A stretch of 29,808 nt of DNA, taken from IMG/VR virus record IMGVR_UViG_3300021962_007525, positions 1 to 29,808 of that record. One strand, 5' to 3'. This DNA is from a virus. The notes under the pieces are model-generated. The model was not told where the DNA came from and did no database searches. It saw only the letters and a program-made list of their open reading frames with translations. The position numbers were made by a program, and so were the translations under genes. Shown piece by piece: positions 1 through 7,420 of this stretch; position 1 is the stretch's first letter; the number at the start of each line of letters is the position of its first letter.

Positions 1-428
1 CAATCCCAGTTAATGCTGCTGAAATTACATCTAAAATCACTGATTCCGTTCAATTGAAAGTTGATGGTGCTGCTGTTCAATCAACCCGAATTGGTGCTTC
101 CTATTCAGCGTCAGGAACCAATATCCAAGCAACATCCTTTGGGGGTGTTGGTGGTGCTGGAACCTACGACATTAATACTCCAGGTCAAGCATTTAGCTTC
201 TCAGAAAGCATTATTGAGGCAGATACTCCTGTTCTCAATCAAACACTTTCTAATCAAGGAACATTTGACTCACCAAATCTCTATGGAGATAGTGTAACTC
301 AAGTTGGTGGCGAGAAAGGAACTCTTGCAGGTACTCTTTCTCCAACTGGTGTTCCTACTGTTACTGCTGGTGGTGCAGGTACAAGTGCTACTGCTCAAAG
401 ATCCATCGAATTAAGTGTATTCAAATGA
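1..428 (+). CDS. Exported small protein, unknown function (5' partial)
   Basis: The frame is open from base 3 to the TGA at 426-428, giving at least 141 residues. A TTG lies at 54, but coding continues upstream of it (PVNAAEITSKITD), so the true start and probably a signal peptide lie left of the window. The mature part is rich in Gly, Ser and Thr, has no Cys, and has the look of a beta-rich exported protein. Its middle (SYSASGTNI, then QAFSFSE) and its end (SVFK) match the next gene (SYTVTGTNI, APFQFSE, SVFTQ), so the two are tandem paralogues. It overlaps that gene by ATGA. No known family was recognised; a virion or envelope role is only a guess. Confidence 0.75.
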   Translation, partial: IPVNAAEITSKITDSVQLKVDGAAVQSTRIGASYSASGTNIQATSFGGVGGAGTYDINTPGQAFSFSESIIEADTPVLNQTLSNQGTFDSPNLYGDSVTQVGGEKGTLAGTLSPTGVPTVTAGGAGTSATAQRSIELSVFK

Positions 429-790
429 GACATTTAACTCCCGCTTTGCTTTTAGCAACGGGAGTCATTTGTACTCCCGCAATGGCAAATACAGTTGTGC
501 CTAATTTTACTAGAGGCACTATTAACGCAACAACAGAATCTACAACAAGAATTGTAGAAACAATCCGCCAAGTTGAATATACAACTGGTGAATCTTATAC
601 TGTAACTGGTACGAACATCAACATTCCTGGCGTTCCTCAAAGAGGTTCTGGTTATTCAATTATGACGCAAGGTGCTCCATTCCAGTTCAGTGAAACCTAT
701 CTCGGACCTGGAGTGGCAAAAGAAACATGGATAGACAGAACTACAGAAACAGAATCAACAACTACATCCGTATCTGTATTTACGCAGTAG
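425..790 (+). CDS. Exported small protein with signal peptide, paralogue of the upstream gene
   Basis: 121 residues. It starts at the ATG of an ATGA overlap with the upstream stop, a usual phage translational-coupling arrangement. Residues 1-21 form a clear Sec signal peptide (LTPALLLATGVICTPAMA, then N). The mature part of about 100 residues is Thr-rich and shares GTNI, a QFSE-type motif and the SVF ending with the preceding gene. Function is unknown. The third gene of the set starts inside this one at 727. Confidence 0.75.
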   Translation: MRHLTPALLLATGVICTPAMANTVVPNFTRGTINATTESTTRIVETIRQVEYTTGESYTVTGTNINIPGVPQRGSGYSIMTQGAPFQFSETYLGPGVAKETWIDRTTETESTTTSVSVFTQ

Positions 791-1308
791 GACTTTATGT
801 ATCGCCAGTGTTGGCTCAAACAGCTCCTAGTAATACTAATATCGCTGGGCCTTCTGCTAGTGCTACTGGAAACGTTACAAACCAAGCGGTCCAAGTTCTC
901 CAAGGGCCGTACGCACTTAATACCTATGGTGCGGGCGTTAGTTGCCAGGGACCGACCTTCTCTCTAGCACCTTTCGTTGTTGGTAATGGAAATGCAAGTC
1001 AAGACCCAGAACAGTTTACATCTTTTTCTGGTAACGCTGGATTGTCTATGGGATTTAATGTCCCACTAGATGGTTCTTTACAAGAACTTTGTAAGGCAAG
1101 AGCAAGGGTCGAAATTTCAAGACAACAAGCAGAAGCAGATAAGGCAAGATTAGATTTTGAACTCGTGAGATTATTGAAATGCGGTGAGGCATATAAAGCG
1201 GGGGTAATGTTCCATCCCGATAGTCCTTACTATAAAGTTTGTGCGGATGTTGTTGTGAAATACCCAAGAGTTGAGGATGTGGTCAATGGAACCAATACAA
1301 CCAATTGA
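727..1308 (+). CDS. Exported protein of unknown function, start nested in upstream gene
   Basis: 193 residues. The only ATG giving a full reading frame is at 727, inside the preceding gene. The first 31 residues (basic start, hydrophobic ICIYAVGLYVSPVLA, then Q) read as a Sec signal peptide, so the 64-nt overlap encodes the signal peptide in a second frame. The mature protein is Asn/Gly/Ser-rich for about 75 residues. An amphipathic, charged helix follows (around residues 122-150), then a Cys-containing tail. Four Cys are present in the mature part. No family recognised. The + strand gene order suggests a set of co-exported proteins. Confidence 0.7.
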   Translation: MDRQNYRNRINNYIRICIYAVGLYVSPVLAQTAPSNTNIAGPSASATGNVTNQAVQVLQGPYALNTYGAGVSCQGPTFSLAPFVVGNGNASQDPEQFTSFSGNAGLSMGFNVPLDGSLQELCKARARVEISRQQAEADKARLDFELVRLLKCGEAYKAGVMFHPDSPYYKVCADVVVKYPRVEDVVNGTNTTN

Positions 1309-2164
1309 TAATCCAAATTTAAGACCAATAATCGGAAATAATCCGATTAACATACCAAACGCAAACATAAATCGAATATCCGGTCCATCTGTAATATCAA
1401 CTATAGATAGACCGAGTGTTCGTGGTGTAGAAGTACCAGTAGTTCGTGGGTTAGAAGTTCCTGTTATTAATATGCCGAACACTGGAATTAAATATCCAGT
1501 TCTCAATGTTCCCACTCAGGCAGAGTTTGATGCTGCAGTAAATGCAGAACGTCAAAAACAAGCAGCAGAAGAACAACAGAAAAATAGAGGACTTCCAGAT
1601 ACTATCACTCAACCTCAACTTCCACAAGTTGCTGAAACCTCCACTACTCAAACTCCTACACCAGTTGTAGAAGTTCCACCAGATAAACCTCAACCAACCT
1701 TTTCTGTTTATGGTGTCGATATTAATCTACCTGATCCTTCTCTTGTTGCTACGGCTGGTGCTGTAGCAGTAGTTACAACTGCTGCTACGATAGCATCAAC
1801 TGCTGCTTTTAATGTATTGAAGAATGCTGCTGAACCATTTATCAAAGAAGCAACAAAGAATAAGTTTAAAATTAAAATCAAACAAGTTAAACCTGTTCTC
1901 CATTATGTGATGGCAGAAGCAGGTCATATTGATATTTTTGAATACTCAGCAGAAGGAACAAGATTAGTTGCTCAAGTTGATAATGTTGAACAGTACATTA
2001 GAGACCAAATAGAGCAAAACACACTTTACGAAATTGAAAATAAAGTAATCATTGATGAACCAATAAAAGATAAGTTCACAAAAGAAGGACAAGAAAGATT
2101 CAAACCTCTCTATGCCCCTCCTAAAAAGATTGCTAAAAAATTATCTGCTCGCTTGTCTTTTTGA
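1286..2164 (+). CDS. Hypothetical protein with hydrophobic middle segment and basic tail
   Basis: 292 residues from the ATG at 1286, chosen because GAGG at 1273-1276 sits 9 nt upstream; earlier in-frame starts are TTG 1271 and ATG 1277. Residues 1-60 are rich in Pro, Asn and Ile with repeated VPV/GLEVPV-like pieces. About 70-95 is a charged Gln/Glu/Lys stretch, followed by a Pro/Thr-rich linker. A hydrophobic Ala/Val/Thr segment near 150-180 could span a membrane. The C-terminal 110 residues form a charged globular-looking domain. The start overlaps the previous gene by 23 nt, and the end overlaps the convergent nuclease gene. Function not recognised; a membrane or virion-associated role is possible. 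Confidence 0.7.
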   Translation: MEPIQPIDNPNLRPIIGNNPINIPNANINRISGPSVISTIDRPSVRGVEVPVVRGLEVPVINMPNTGIKYPVLNVPTQAEFDAAVNAERQKQAAEEQQKNRGLPDTITQPQLPQVAETSTTQTPTPVVEVPPDKPQPTFSVYGVDINLPDPSLVATAGAVAVVTTAATIASTAAFNVLKNAAEPFIKEATKNKFKIKIKQVKPVLHYVMAEAGHIDIFEYSAEGTRLVAQVDNVEQYIRDQIEQNTLYEIENKVIIDEPIKDKFTKEGQERFKPLYAPPKKIAKKLSARLSF

Positions 2165-2578
2165 TTCCAATAGAGAAAAATCTTTCTTTTTAGTTCCACC
2201 GGAATATTCCCAAGCAAATCCCTCATCAATCATTTGTTGATTGACTGATTTCTTTTTATTGACTGCAGATACTTCAGCATCTCCAATAAACAAATATCCC
2301 AGAATTCTACCATATTTCTCAGTAGAATCTGGGAGTTCTGTTTTAACAATGATGTCGGTTTGACCTTCTAACTTTTTCTTAAGCCATTCTTTAACTTCAA
2401 GACCAAGTGCCTTTTCTTTAGCATCAGTTGTTCTGCTCTCTGGGGTATCGACACCAGCAAGACGAATTCGCTTAGTAAGGGAGATATCAAAACCAAGATC
2501 AATAGCAGCGTCAATAGTGTCACCATCTACAACCTTAAGAACAGACTTGATTCTATAAATGTACGGATCTTTATCCAT
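2141..2578 (-). CDS. Thermonuclease-like (SNase family) nuclease
   Basis: 145 residues spanning one SNase (staphylococcal nuclease) domain. Expected active-site positions are present: VVDGDT with Asp20, RLAGVDTPE with Arg39, Asp44 and Glu47, and KYGR with Arg91. These correspond to Asp21, Arg35, Asp40, Glu43 and Arg87 of the staphylococcal enzyme. Family members cleave DNA and RNA using calcium. There is no signal peptide, so if active it works inside the infected cell; host DNA breakdown is an inference. The start ATG overlaps the upstream TAA as TAATG. The 3' end overlaps the convergent + strand gene by 24 nt, with no clear terminator between them. Confidence 0.88.
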   Translation of the reverse strand: MDKDPYIYRIKSVLKVVDGDTIDAAIDLGFDISLTKRIRLAGVDTPESRTTDAKEKALGLEVKEWLKKKLEGQTDIIVKTELPDSTEKYGRILGYLFIGDAEVSAVNKKKSVNQQMIDEGFAWEYSGGTKKKDFSLLESKRQASR

Positions 2579-2790
2579 TAGAATGGTAATTTGAACTTCT
2601 CAGTATTTAGTTTGGGGATAGGTAATTTTTCAAATGCTTTATTGACTTGGTTCTCTACAACCTTACCAACAAACTCTTCTGGATTGTTGAGGATTGCTTC
2701 TGCTTTTTTATAGGTCACATAAGCACCGTAACAAAGTGCTCCACTAATTGCCAGACTCGTTGCTGACAGAATGATTGCTAGATTTTTCAT
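2578..2790 (-). CDS. Small single-pass membrane protein
   Basis: 70 residues. Residues 4-26 are hydrophobic (LAIILSATSLAISGALCYGAYV) and form a signal anchor, followed by a charged, helical tail ending KFKLPF. A GAGG lies 9 nt before the ATG, inside the overlapping upstream small gene. The stop TAA overlaps the start of the nuclease gene. No family recognised. Size and coupling suggest a real phage accessory gene. Confidence 0.7.
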   Translation of the reverse strand: MKNLAIILSATSLAISGALCYGAYVTYKKAEAILNNPEEFVGKVVENQVNKAFEKLPIPKLNTEKFKLPF

Positions 2791-2893
2791 CTTTCATTTC
2801 CTCGTGTGCTAATCGTAGTATGTAGTAAATTACATATGCAGTAAAGATAAGACCGCATCCCAATATTGTAACAACTCCCCACGGAAAATCCAT
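2744..2893 (-). CDS. Tiny membrane protein (49 aa)
   Basis: Begins MDFPWGVVTILGCGL with one strongly hydrophobic helix (about residues 6-28), then a short charged/Ser-Asn-rich tail. The ATG overlaps the stop of the metalloprotein gene as TGATG, and the C-terminal codons overlap the next gene by 47 nt in another frame. The hydrophobic pattern and the coupled start argue for a real gene. No homologue recognised. Confidence 0.6.
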   Translation of the reverse strand: MDFPWGVVTILGCGLIFTAYVIYYILRLAHEEMKDEKSSNHSVSNESGN

Positions 2894-3639
2894 CAATACT
2901 TACCCTCAGTGCAATACTCAACTTTCTTATTTGGATAATAAGGATACTTACCTTCTTGTGGTTTCATCCATCCACATCCAATTAACCAATCCATCGTCAT
3001 TGGAGTTGGTCTGATTTGATCCCATAGTGGACCTTTTGCACACATTTCAAGTTTTTCTGCTGTTTGATTTGATTGCTCTTCTGCCCAGTTAGCATCTGCT
3101 TCCCAAGGAATAGCACGACTTTGCATCATTGATTCATAAGTTAATCGAGTCTGCTTCATTACCCAAGCAGGAATTTCTGAATCCTGATGTACCTGAGCCA
3201 TAAAAGAAGTTTGCATTCCTCCACCCATACAATCTTGTACAGCGTGCCATCCTTCGTGTCTCATTGTTCCCAAGAACTCTCTAGGATCTTTGAGAAGAGT
3301 TTCATTGACAAAGAAACGATTATAGTTTGGTTTATATAATCCTACTGTTCTTGGAGTAAAGTATCTTTCTGGTGCAACATAAACGGGAACATTTACACCA
3401 TCAAGAGCAGTAATAATTCTTTTTAGTTCTTCTCTGAATGGATCAAAGTCTGGATCCTTTAGTAGTTCAGAATCTACTGTGAGTTTTTCAACTCCTTCAG
3501 TACATTCTAAAAGTATCATACAACCCATTGCAGCGGCACTATATGGCTTTACTGTTGGTTGGATTGATTGTAAAGAATTAGCAATTGCAGGAAATGCTAA
3601 AGTTAGGGATAACCCAATTGTTGCTAAAATTTTTTTCAT
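2893..3639 (-). CDS. Secreted HExxH zinc-metallopeptidase-like protein
   Basis: 248 residues. Residues 1-20 are a classic Sec signal peptide (MKKILATIGLSLTLAFPAIA). HEGWH at 128-132 matches the HExxH zinc-site and catalytic motif of metallopeptidases. A downstream Glu-rich stretch (PWEADANWAEE, about 178-188) could supply the third ligand. Seven to eight Cys suggest disulfides in the periplasm or outside the cell. It is preceded by a coupled small gene (ATGA) and followed by another (TGATG). Substrate unknown; envelope protein cleavage during lysis or virion maturation is inference. Loss of the third ligand would make it a non-catalytic relative. Confidence 0.7.
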   Translation of the reverse strand: MKKILATIGLSLTLAFPAIANSLQSIQPTVKPYSAAAMGCMILLECTEGVEKLTVDSELLKDPDFDPFREELKRIITALDGVNVPVYVAPERYFTPRTVGLYKPNYNRFFVNETLLKDPREFLGTMRHEGWHAVQDCMGGGMQTSFMAQVHQDSEIPAWVMKQTRLTYESMMQSRAIPWEADANWAEEQSNQTAEKLEMCAKGPLWDQIRPTPMTMDWLIGCGWMKPQEGKYPYYPNKKVEYCTEGKY

Positions 3640-3836
3640 TCATTCCACCATCCTTCTTGTTTATGAATCCAGATTTTCAAATCTTTGACATATTTTCTCA
3701 AGATCTGGGCCTGTTCTTCATGCCAAAAATCACCCGTCTCCATGTGAAGACGGGTGTGATTATCTATAGCTTTGAGTATTTGATGGATGGGAGCATTCCA
3801 ACACTCTCGTTTAGGAGTGTTCCATTCTCTTGGCAT
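3636..3836 (-). CDS. Small hypothetical protein, Trp/His-rich
   Basis: 66 residues starting MPREWNTPKRECWN, rich in Trp, His and charged residues, with no membrane segment. It ends in an ATGA overlap with the metalloprotein gene and overlaps the upstream 59-aa gene by 73 nt in a different frame. The composition looks like a soluble conserved phage protein, but no function was recognised. Confidence 0.7.
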   Translation of the reverse strand: MPREWNTPKRECWNAPIHQILKAIDNHTRLHMETGDFWHEEQAQILRKYVKDLKIWIHKQEGWWNE

Positions 3837-3943
3837 TGGTATGTAAATGTGTAAATTTGATTATCACCTAAAAAATCAGTTTGACATAAGTTAGGTCCAA
3901 CTATCATATGACCAACAACCACCAAAGTCACAAATTCAATCAT
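3764..3943 (-). CDS. Small putative exported protein (59 aa)
   Basis: An ATG overlaps the upstream stop as ATGA (3940-3943). The protein starts MIEFVTLVVVGHMIVG, a short hydrophobic signal-like start, then has two Cys (LCQTDF and YQCQEN) 18 residues apart that could form a disulfide. It overlaps the 66-aa gene by 73 nt. Support comes from the coupled start and signal-like N-terminus; the heavy overlap lowers confidence. Confidence 0.5.
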   Translation of the reverse strand: MIEFVTLVVVGHMIVGPNLCQTDFLGDNQIYTFTYQCQENGTLLNESVGMLPSIKYSKL

Positions 3944-4053
3944 TTTTTCTTTCCACCATTCTTTGCTTTTTTGGCAGTTGCATTACCTTGATTTTGCTTG
4001 GATTGCTTACCTCCAGCAGAACCTTTCTTACCTTTATTTGCGGACTTTGCCAT
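3940..4053 (-). CDS. Lys/Gly-rich basic micro-protein (37 aa)
   Basis: Begins MAKSANKGKKGSAGGKQ and ends NGGKKK. About a third of the residues are Lys and there are almost no acidic residues, so it should be disordered and may bind nucleic acid or acidic surfaces. The ATG overlaps the upstream TAA as TAATG, and the stop overlaps the next start as ATGA. The unbroken coupled chain is the main evidence that it is translated. Confidence 0.6.
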   Translation of the reverse strand: MAKSANKGKKGSAGGKQSKQNQGNATAKKAKNGGKKK

Positions 4054-4367
4054 TATGCTCCACCTGTGCGAGGTTGTACTTGACCTTCCAATACTTCAAC
4101 TCTTTCTTCTAGAGTTGGTTCCGATGCGGAAACTTCGGGAGTAGGTGGTTCAGGAAGAGATTCTACAACCTCTTCCCTTTTTGGTTCATCCTTTTTTTCA
4201 TCATCATCACCGCCCTTCTTCATTGTGTTAATACCAAAGGTTGCAGCAGAGGCAGTGAATACGGTTGCAATAAAGGTAGGATCCATTTTAGCGAGAGCAC
4301 CAGCATAACTTGCTGTCAGTAGTGCGGCAGACCAACCCAAAATCGCAATACGAATAATCTGACTCAT
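4053..4367 (-). CDS. Two-helix membrane protein with acidic tail, holin-like in layout
   Basis: 104 residues from the ATG at 4367 (MSQIIRIAILGWSAALL), chosen because AAGGG sits 9 nt upstream. An in-frame ATG at 4391 would add MENKREKC and also has a nearby AGGA. Two hydrophobic stretches (about residues 4-26 and 29-47) precede a highly charged, Pro/Glu-rich soluble tail. This layout is like small class II holins, and the gene lies downstream of a lysozyme and a peptidase, but there is no sequence signature. A late-type CCTAAATA box lies just upstream. Holin is a hypothesis; a membrane anchor is equally possible. Confidence 0.65.
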   Translation of the reverse strand: MSQIIRIAILGWSAALLTASYAGALAKMDPTFIATVFTASAATFGINTMKKGGDDDEKKDEPKREEVVESLPEPPTPEVSASEPTLEERVEVLEGQVQPRTGGA

Positions 4368-4415
4368 ACATTTTTCCCTTTTGTTTTCCATCAGTTCCTG
4401 TGATGATGTCTTTGT

Positions 4416-4423
4416 TATTTAGG
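4416..4423 (-). promoter_or_regulatory. Candidate late promoter box CCTAAATA
   Basis: On the - strand this octamer resembles the T4 late promoter TATAAATA. It lies in the short gap between the 725-aa gene and the two-helix membrane protein, 25 nt before the upstream ATG of the latter. Position supports it; sequence match is partial. Confidence 0.4.
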
Positions 4424-4426
4424 ATT

Positions 4427-6604
4427 TTAGAACTTAAATTTAAGTTTTGCAGAAACTGCTGTGTTAGAAACTCCATCATTGATTTGATGAATTCCTTCAA
4501 TAACGACCATCTCTTTATAATCAACAGAAGCAGATGCCTCAATCATTCCACTGGTTTCATAAGAACCACCAACAGTTACTCCAAATAAATCCTTTTTCTT
4601 TCCACCAAAACGGTGTGAAATATTTAGACCTACCTCACCAGATTGTGAAGTTTTGTTTATAGAATCAACAGTTCTTCTGGATTGAATAGATCCTTTTTCA
4701 ACAAATTCATCTCTTTGATAGTTACCAACAGTGTAACCAACAAATGATGTTACGTTCTTATTGAGATGCCAGAATAGTCTGTTATTTACAAACCACTCTT
4801 TTCCTTCTGTTGAACTTTCATTATTAAAGACACCCTGAACATTTCTGGATACATTATATTTGTTCTGTGCAAATCCAGCATTTGTTAAGAGTGAGAATGT
4901 ATTTCCACGGAACATATTGAATATTCCATAATGATTTTTGAGGAGTTTAGAAGTGCTATCAACTCCACCTAAATCAATATTCATATTATTATACTGACCA
5001 CCAATTGTCCAAGTAGGAGTAATATCAATCTCTAATCCACCACCAATGATTAAAGTCTTACCATTGTATCCATAATCACCAGAAGACCATGCATAATAGT
5101 TGTTACTGAATACTCTTACTATATCAGTGTCTGGTTTAGATGGTTCGTGAATGAGAAGATTTTGTAATCCACCACCAATCTTATCTAAAACTTCATATTG
5201 ATCTACACGACCAGAAAGAACATCACGAGTATTTTGAGTATCAACTGAGAGAAGTAAAGAACTTACAACTGTTCCATCACTATAAGTATCTTGCTTTAAT
5301 AATGGAGTTTGAGTTGTGGTTGCAAAGTCTCTTCTAATCTTCTGAACTCCATCCTTCTCAGATGCCTTATGAGTTACTTCTGTAGTAACAACAACTGGAA
5401 GTCCTGGTGCAGGAACAGTCACAGAGTTTAATAATGTTGGTGGTTCTGGTTCAGGAGTGGGTTCTGGTTCTGGAGTGGGTTCAGGAGTTGGTTCTGGAGT
5501 TACTTCAGGTTCAGGAGTTGGTTCTGGAGTTACTTCAGGTTCAGGAGTTGGTTCTGGTTCTGGTGTAGGTTCAGGAGTTGGCTCTGGTTCTGGTGTAGGT
5601 TCAGGAGTTGGCTCTGGCTCAGGAGTGGGTTCTGGTTCAGGAGTTGGCTCTGGTTCTGGTGTGGGTTCAGGAGTGGGTTCTGGTTCAGGAGTTGGTGTTG
5701 GTGCTACTTCATCAACAGATGGTGCATCTGGATTGTTTGGAGCAACAGGAGTGAATGCCTGACCATTTGCTGTTGTAGTTCCAGGTTGACTATCAACTAA
5801 AAGAACTGGTGATAGTGCGGTATCTCCAAGATTGAATACTGCAAATCCTAAGAGATAATCACCATCAGCACCTACCTGATAAGTCGAATACTGCCATCCA
5901 GTAGAACCAAAAGAACCTGTTGAATAATCACCTGTTCCTGGATTGGTAAATCCAAGTAATGCATAGTTTTGAAGTTGGTTATTAACTGTTACTGATGGGG
6001 AAGTTCCAGATCCCTGATAAACAAGTGAAGTGATAGAACCATCATTGAAAGGAACATAATCAGTTCCAATATAGTTCCAAGACATCGTATAAACTTTTCC
6101 AGTCTCCAAAGTGACTGATTTAGTAATCCAAGAAGCATCGGTTGGGTTTGGATTTCCAAGTCCTGATGCTTGTTGTTGTTGAGTGAGAAGATCTCTTATT
6201 GCTTGATTTTGCTCTGGAGTTAAACCAAGTGCTTCTGTTGCTTGGTTAAATGTTTGTTGACCGTTTGGTTGTAGTGCGGCACCAGCAGTTCCATAAGGAG
6301 CAAACTCCCAAGTGGTTGGTGTTACTGCGGGTGCGTGATATGGATTAGGAGAACCGTCTTGTAGTGTTGGGCTTCCTACTGCGGGGAAAGATCCAGCATT
6401 AAAGATAACTGGATTATCGACAACACTCACACCAGTTCCATTTCCACCGATTGTGGCATCTAGTGTTCCAGTTTGAGTTCCAGTATTCCATCCTGAAGTA
6501 TCTCCAGTCTCGAAATCTGTACCAGAAATTGTATCTGCGAATGCTGTTGGTGCCCCCATTAAAAGAGCAGACGCTACAGCAAGCGCCCTTGTAGCGTAAG
6601 ACAT
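4427..6604 (-). CDS. Large exported protein with Pro/Glu/Thr repeat and autotransporter-like C-terminal barrel
   Basis: 725 residues. Residues 1-23 are a Sec signal peptide (ending PTAFA). The N-terminal 280 residues look like a beta-sandwich passenger ([15 protein letters not shown], then many Gly/Thr/Asn-rich strands). About 301-389 is a low-complexity spacer of PEPTPEPE units. The last 300 residues have alternating aromatic/polar strands and end in KLKFKF, the terminal-Phe pattern used by outer-membrane beta-barrels. The layout matches an autotransporter or an anchored outer-membrane protein, and would be unusual for a virion protein. Its Shine-Dalgarno lies inside a predicted long stem (6607-6694). 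Exact family not recognised. Confidence 0.75.
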   Translation of the reverse strand: MSYATRALAVASALLMGAPTAFADTISGTDFETGDTSGWNTGTQTGTLDATIGGNGTGVSVVDNPVIFNAGSFPAVGSPTLQDGSPNPYHAPAVTPTTWEFAPYGTAGAALQPNGQQTFNQATEALGLTPEQNQAIRDLLTQQQQASGLGNPNPTDASWITKSVTLETGKVYTMSWNYIGTDYVPFNDGSITSLVYQGSGTSPSVTVNNQLQNYALLGFTNPGTGDYSTGSFGSTGWQYSTYQVGADGDYLLGFAVFNLGDTALSPVLLVDSQPGTTTANGQAFTPVAPNNPDAPSVDEVAPTPTPEPEPTPEPTPEPEPTPEPEPTPEPEPTPEPTPEPEPTPEPTPEPEPTPEPEVTPEPTPEPEVTPEPTPEPTPEPEPTPEPEPPTLLNSVTVPAPGLPVVVTTEVTHKASEKDGVQKIRRDFATTTQTPLLKQDTYSDGTVVSSLLLSVDTQNTRDVLSGRVDQYEVLDKIGGGLQNLLIHEPSKPDTDIVRVFSNNYYAWSSGDYGYNGKTLIIGGGLEIDITPTWTIGGQYNNMNIDLGGVDSTSKLLKNHYGIFNMFRGNTFSLLTNAGFAQNKYNVSRNVQGVFNNESSTEGKEWFVNNRLFWHLNKNVTSFVGYTVGNYQRDEFVEKGSIQSRRTVDSINKTSQSGEVGLNISHRFGGKKKDLFGVTVGGSYETSGMIEASASVDYKEMVVIEGIHQINDGVSNTAVSAKLKFKF
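5440..5703 (-). repeat. In-frame low-complexity repeat encoding PEPTPE units
   Basis: Imperfect tandem units of 12 to 18 nt (GGTTCTGGTTCAGGAGTG-like on the + strand) encode residues 301-389 of the 725-aa exported protein. Synonymous variation (GGA/GGT, TCA/TCT) shows it is not a recent expansion of a single unit. It is likely a stiff, extended linker between passenger and barrel. Such tracts commonly vary in length between relatives. Confidence 0.85.
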
Positions 6605-6606
6605 AA

Positions 6607-6694
6607 GAATCCTCTGTGAGTTCAGTGTGTACTAAACAAAACAAACCGAAGTTATGTTTAAAAGTAAAGTATTCACCGAATCACAGAGGACTCG
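6607..6694 (-). promoter_or_regulatory. Long 5'-leader stem that would bury the ribosome binding site
   Basis: On the - strand, the arm at 6694-6677 (GAGTCCTCTGTGATTCGG) can pair with the arm at 6625-6607 (CTGAACTCACAGAGGATTC). The stem is about 18 bp with one bulged C and two G-U pairs, closing a 51-nt loop. The 3' arm contains AGAGGA, the Shine-Dalgarno of the 725-aa gene whose ATG is at 6604. The fold would block initiation until melted. No U-run follows, so it is not a terminator. Confidence 0.55.
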
Positions 6695-6745
6695 GACTAT
6701 GTAGATTCAGACCAGTTAAGATCAAGAATCAGGTATGATTGTAAC

Positions 6746-6753
6746 TATTTATC
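6746..6753 (-). promoter_or_regulatory. Candidate late promoter box GATAAATA
   Basis: Seven of eight bases match the T4 late octamer. It overlaps the lysozyme stop codon and lies about 140 nt upstream of the 725-aa gene, so transcripts would carry the whole leader stem. The chance of such a box in AT-rich DNA is not negligible. Confidence 0.35.
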
Positions 6754-7420
6754 CCTTCTTCCAAGCTTCACCTTCTGCCTTTCTTCTACGTGCAAGACCT
6801 GCTTCTACATTAGAACCAGGATTGCGATAGAGATAAAGAGCATCAGGAACTAAATCCCACTCTTTATTTTTTAGGCGTTTAGTAATAGTATTAAAGTTAT
6901 CGCCACCGTAAAAACCGGCACCAAGATTATAAGCAAAGCTGAGCAGAGCGCCTCTTTTTCCATCAGACATTTCACTCCAATGAGGGATTTTACGCAAGGC
7001 AGGAAGGAACTCTTTCTTACATTGTTCGATAAGAAGTTCATCTGCTTCTTGTTGAGATAGAGTATCACCAAGTTTAAATGGCGATCCGTCTTTCTTGCGG
7101 GTAGAACCCCAACCGATTGTGATTGGAAGTCCTCCAGTAAGAGGATCTGGATATGCCTTTAAGTGACATCCTTCAAACTCTTTAATTAACTTGATTCCCA
7201 TTTGTGGAACATCATCACCACCTGTTACAGGAGCTGCAGCAGCGGGTGCAGATGCTGGTGCAGCACTAGTCTTTTTTCCTCTATAAATCTCCGCCCAATC
7301 AATATTATCTTCTAGATATTTGACAGGTAGGTTATCTTCTAACCACTGAACTGCTTTTACATGATTAGGATTCTTCTCGTCATAGAACTTAAAGAAGTTA
7401 TGTAAGTCGATTCTTGCCAT
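6749..7420 (-). CDS. GH24 (T4-type) lysozyme with N-terminal accessory module
   Basis: 223 residues. About 75-223 is a phage lysozyme domain of the T4 e/GH24 family that cleaves peptidoglycan. EFEG with Glu83, YPDP with Asp92 and ITIGWGS with Thr101 line up with the T4 triad Glu11, Asp20 and Thr26. The later AYNLGAG and GLARRRKAE blocks are also typical. Residues 5-45 (LHNFFKFYD, VQWLEDNLP) form a module nearly repeated in the upstream C39-like peptidase, joined by an Ala/Pro-rich linker (about 51-66). GGAG precedes the ATG by 6 nt. No signal peptide is present, so release would need a holin or virion delivery. Confidence 0.9.
   Translation of the reverse strand: MARIDLHNFFKFYDEKNPNHVKAVQWLEDNLPVKYLEDNIDWAEIYRGKKTSAAPASAPAAAAPVTGGDDVPQMGIKLIKEFEGCHLKAYPDPLTGGLPITIGWGSTRKKDGSPFKLGDTLSQQEADELLIEQCKKEFLPALRKIPHWSEMSDGKRGALLSFAYNLGAGFYGGDNFNTITKRLKNKEWDLVPDALYLYRNPGSNVEAGLARRRKAEGEAWKKG

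Noticed and set aside
4368-4391. Longer start (ATG 4391) of the two-helix protein
   Set aside because: Adds a polar MENKREKC before the hydrophobic start; the AAGGG-ATG at 4367 is better spaced, although the longer form cannot be excluded.
5448-5762. Regular short repeats resembling a CRISPR array, and a + strand Gly/Ser/Val frame
   Set aside because: Repeats are 12-18 nt, contiguous without spacers and in frame with the exported protein (PEPTPE). The + strand frame is just the complement of that tract.
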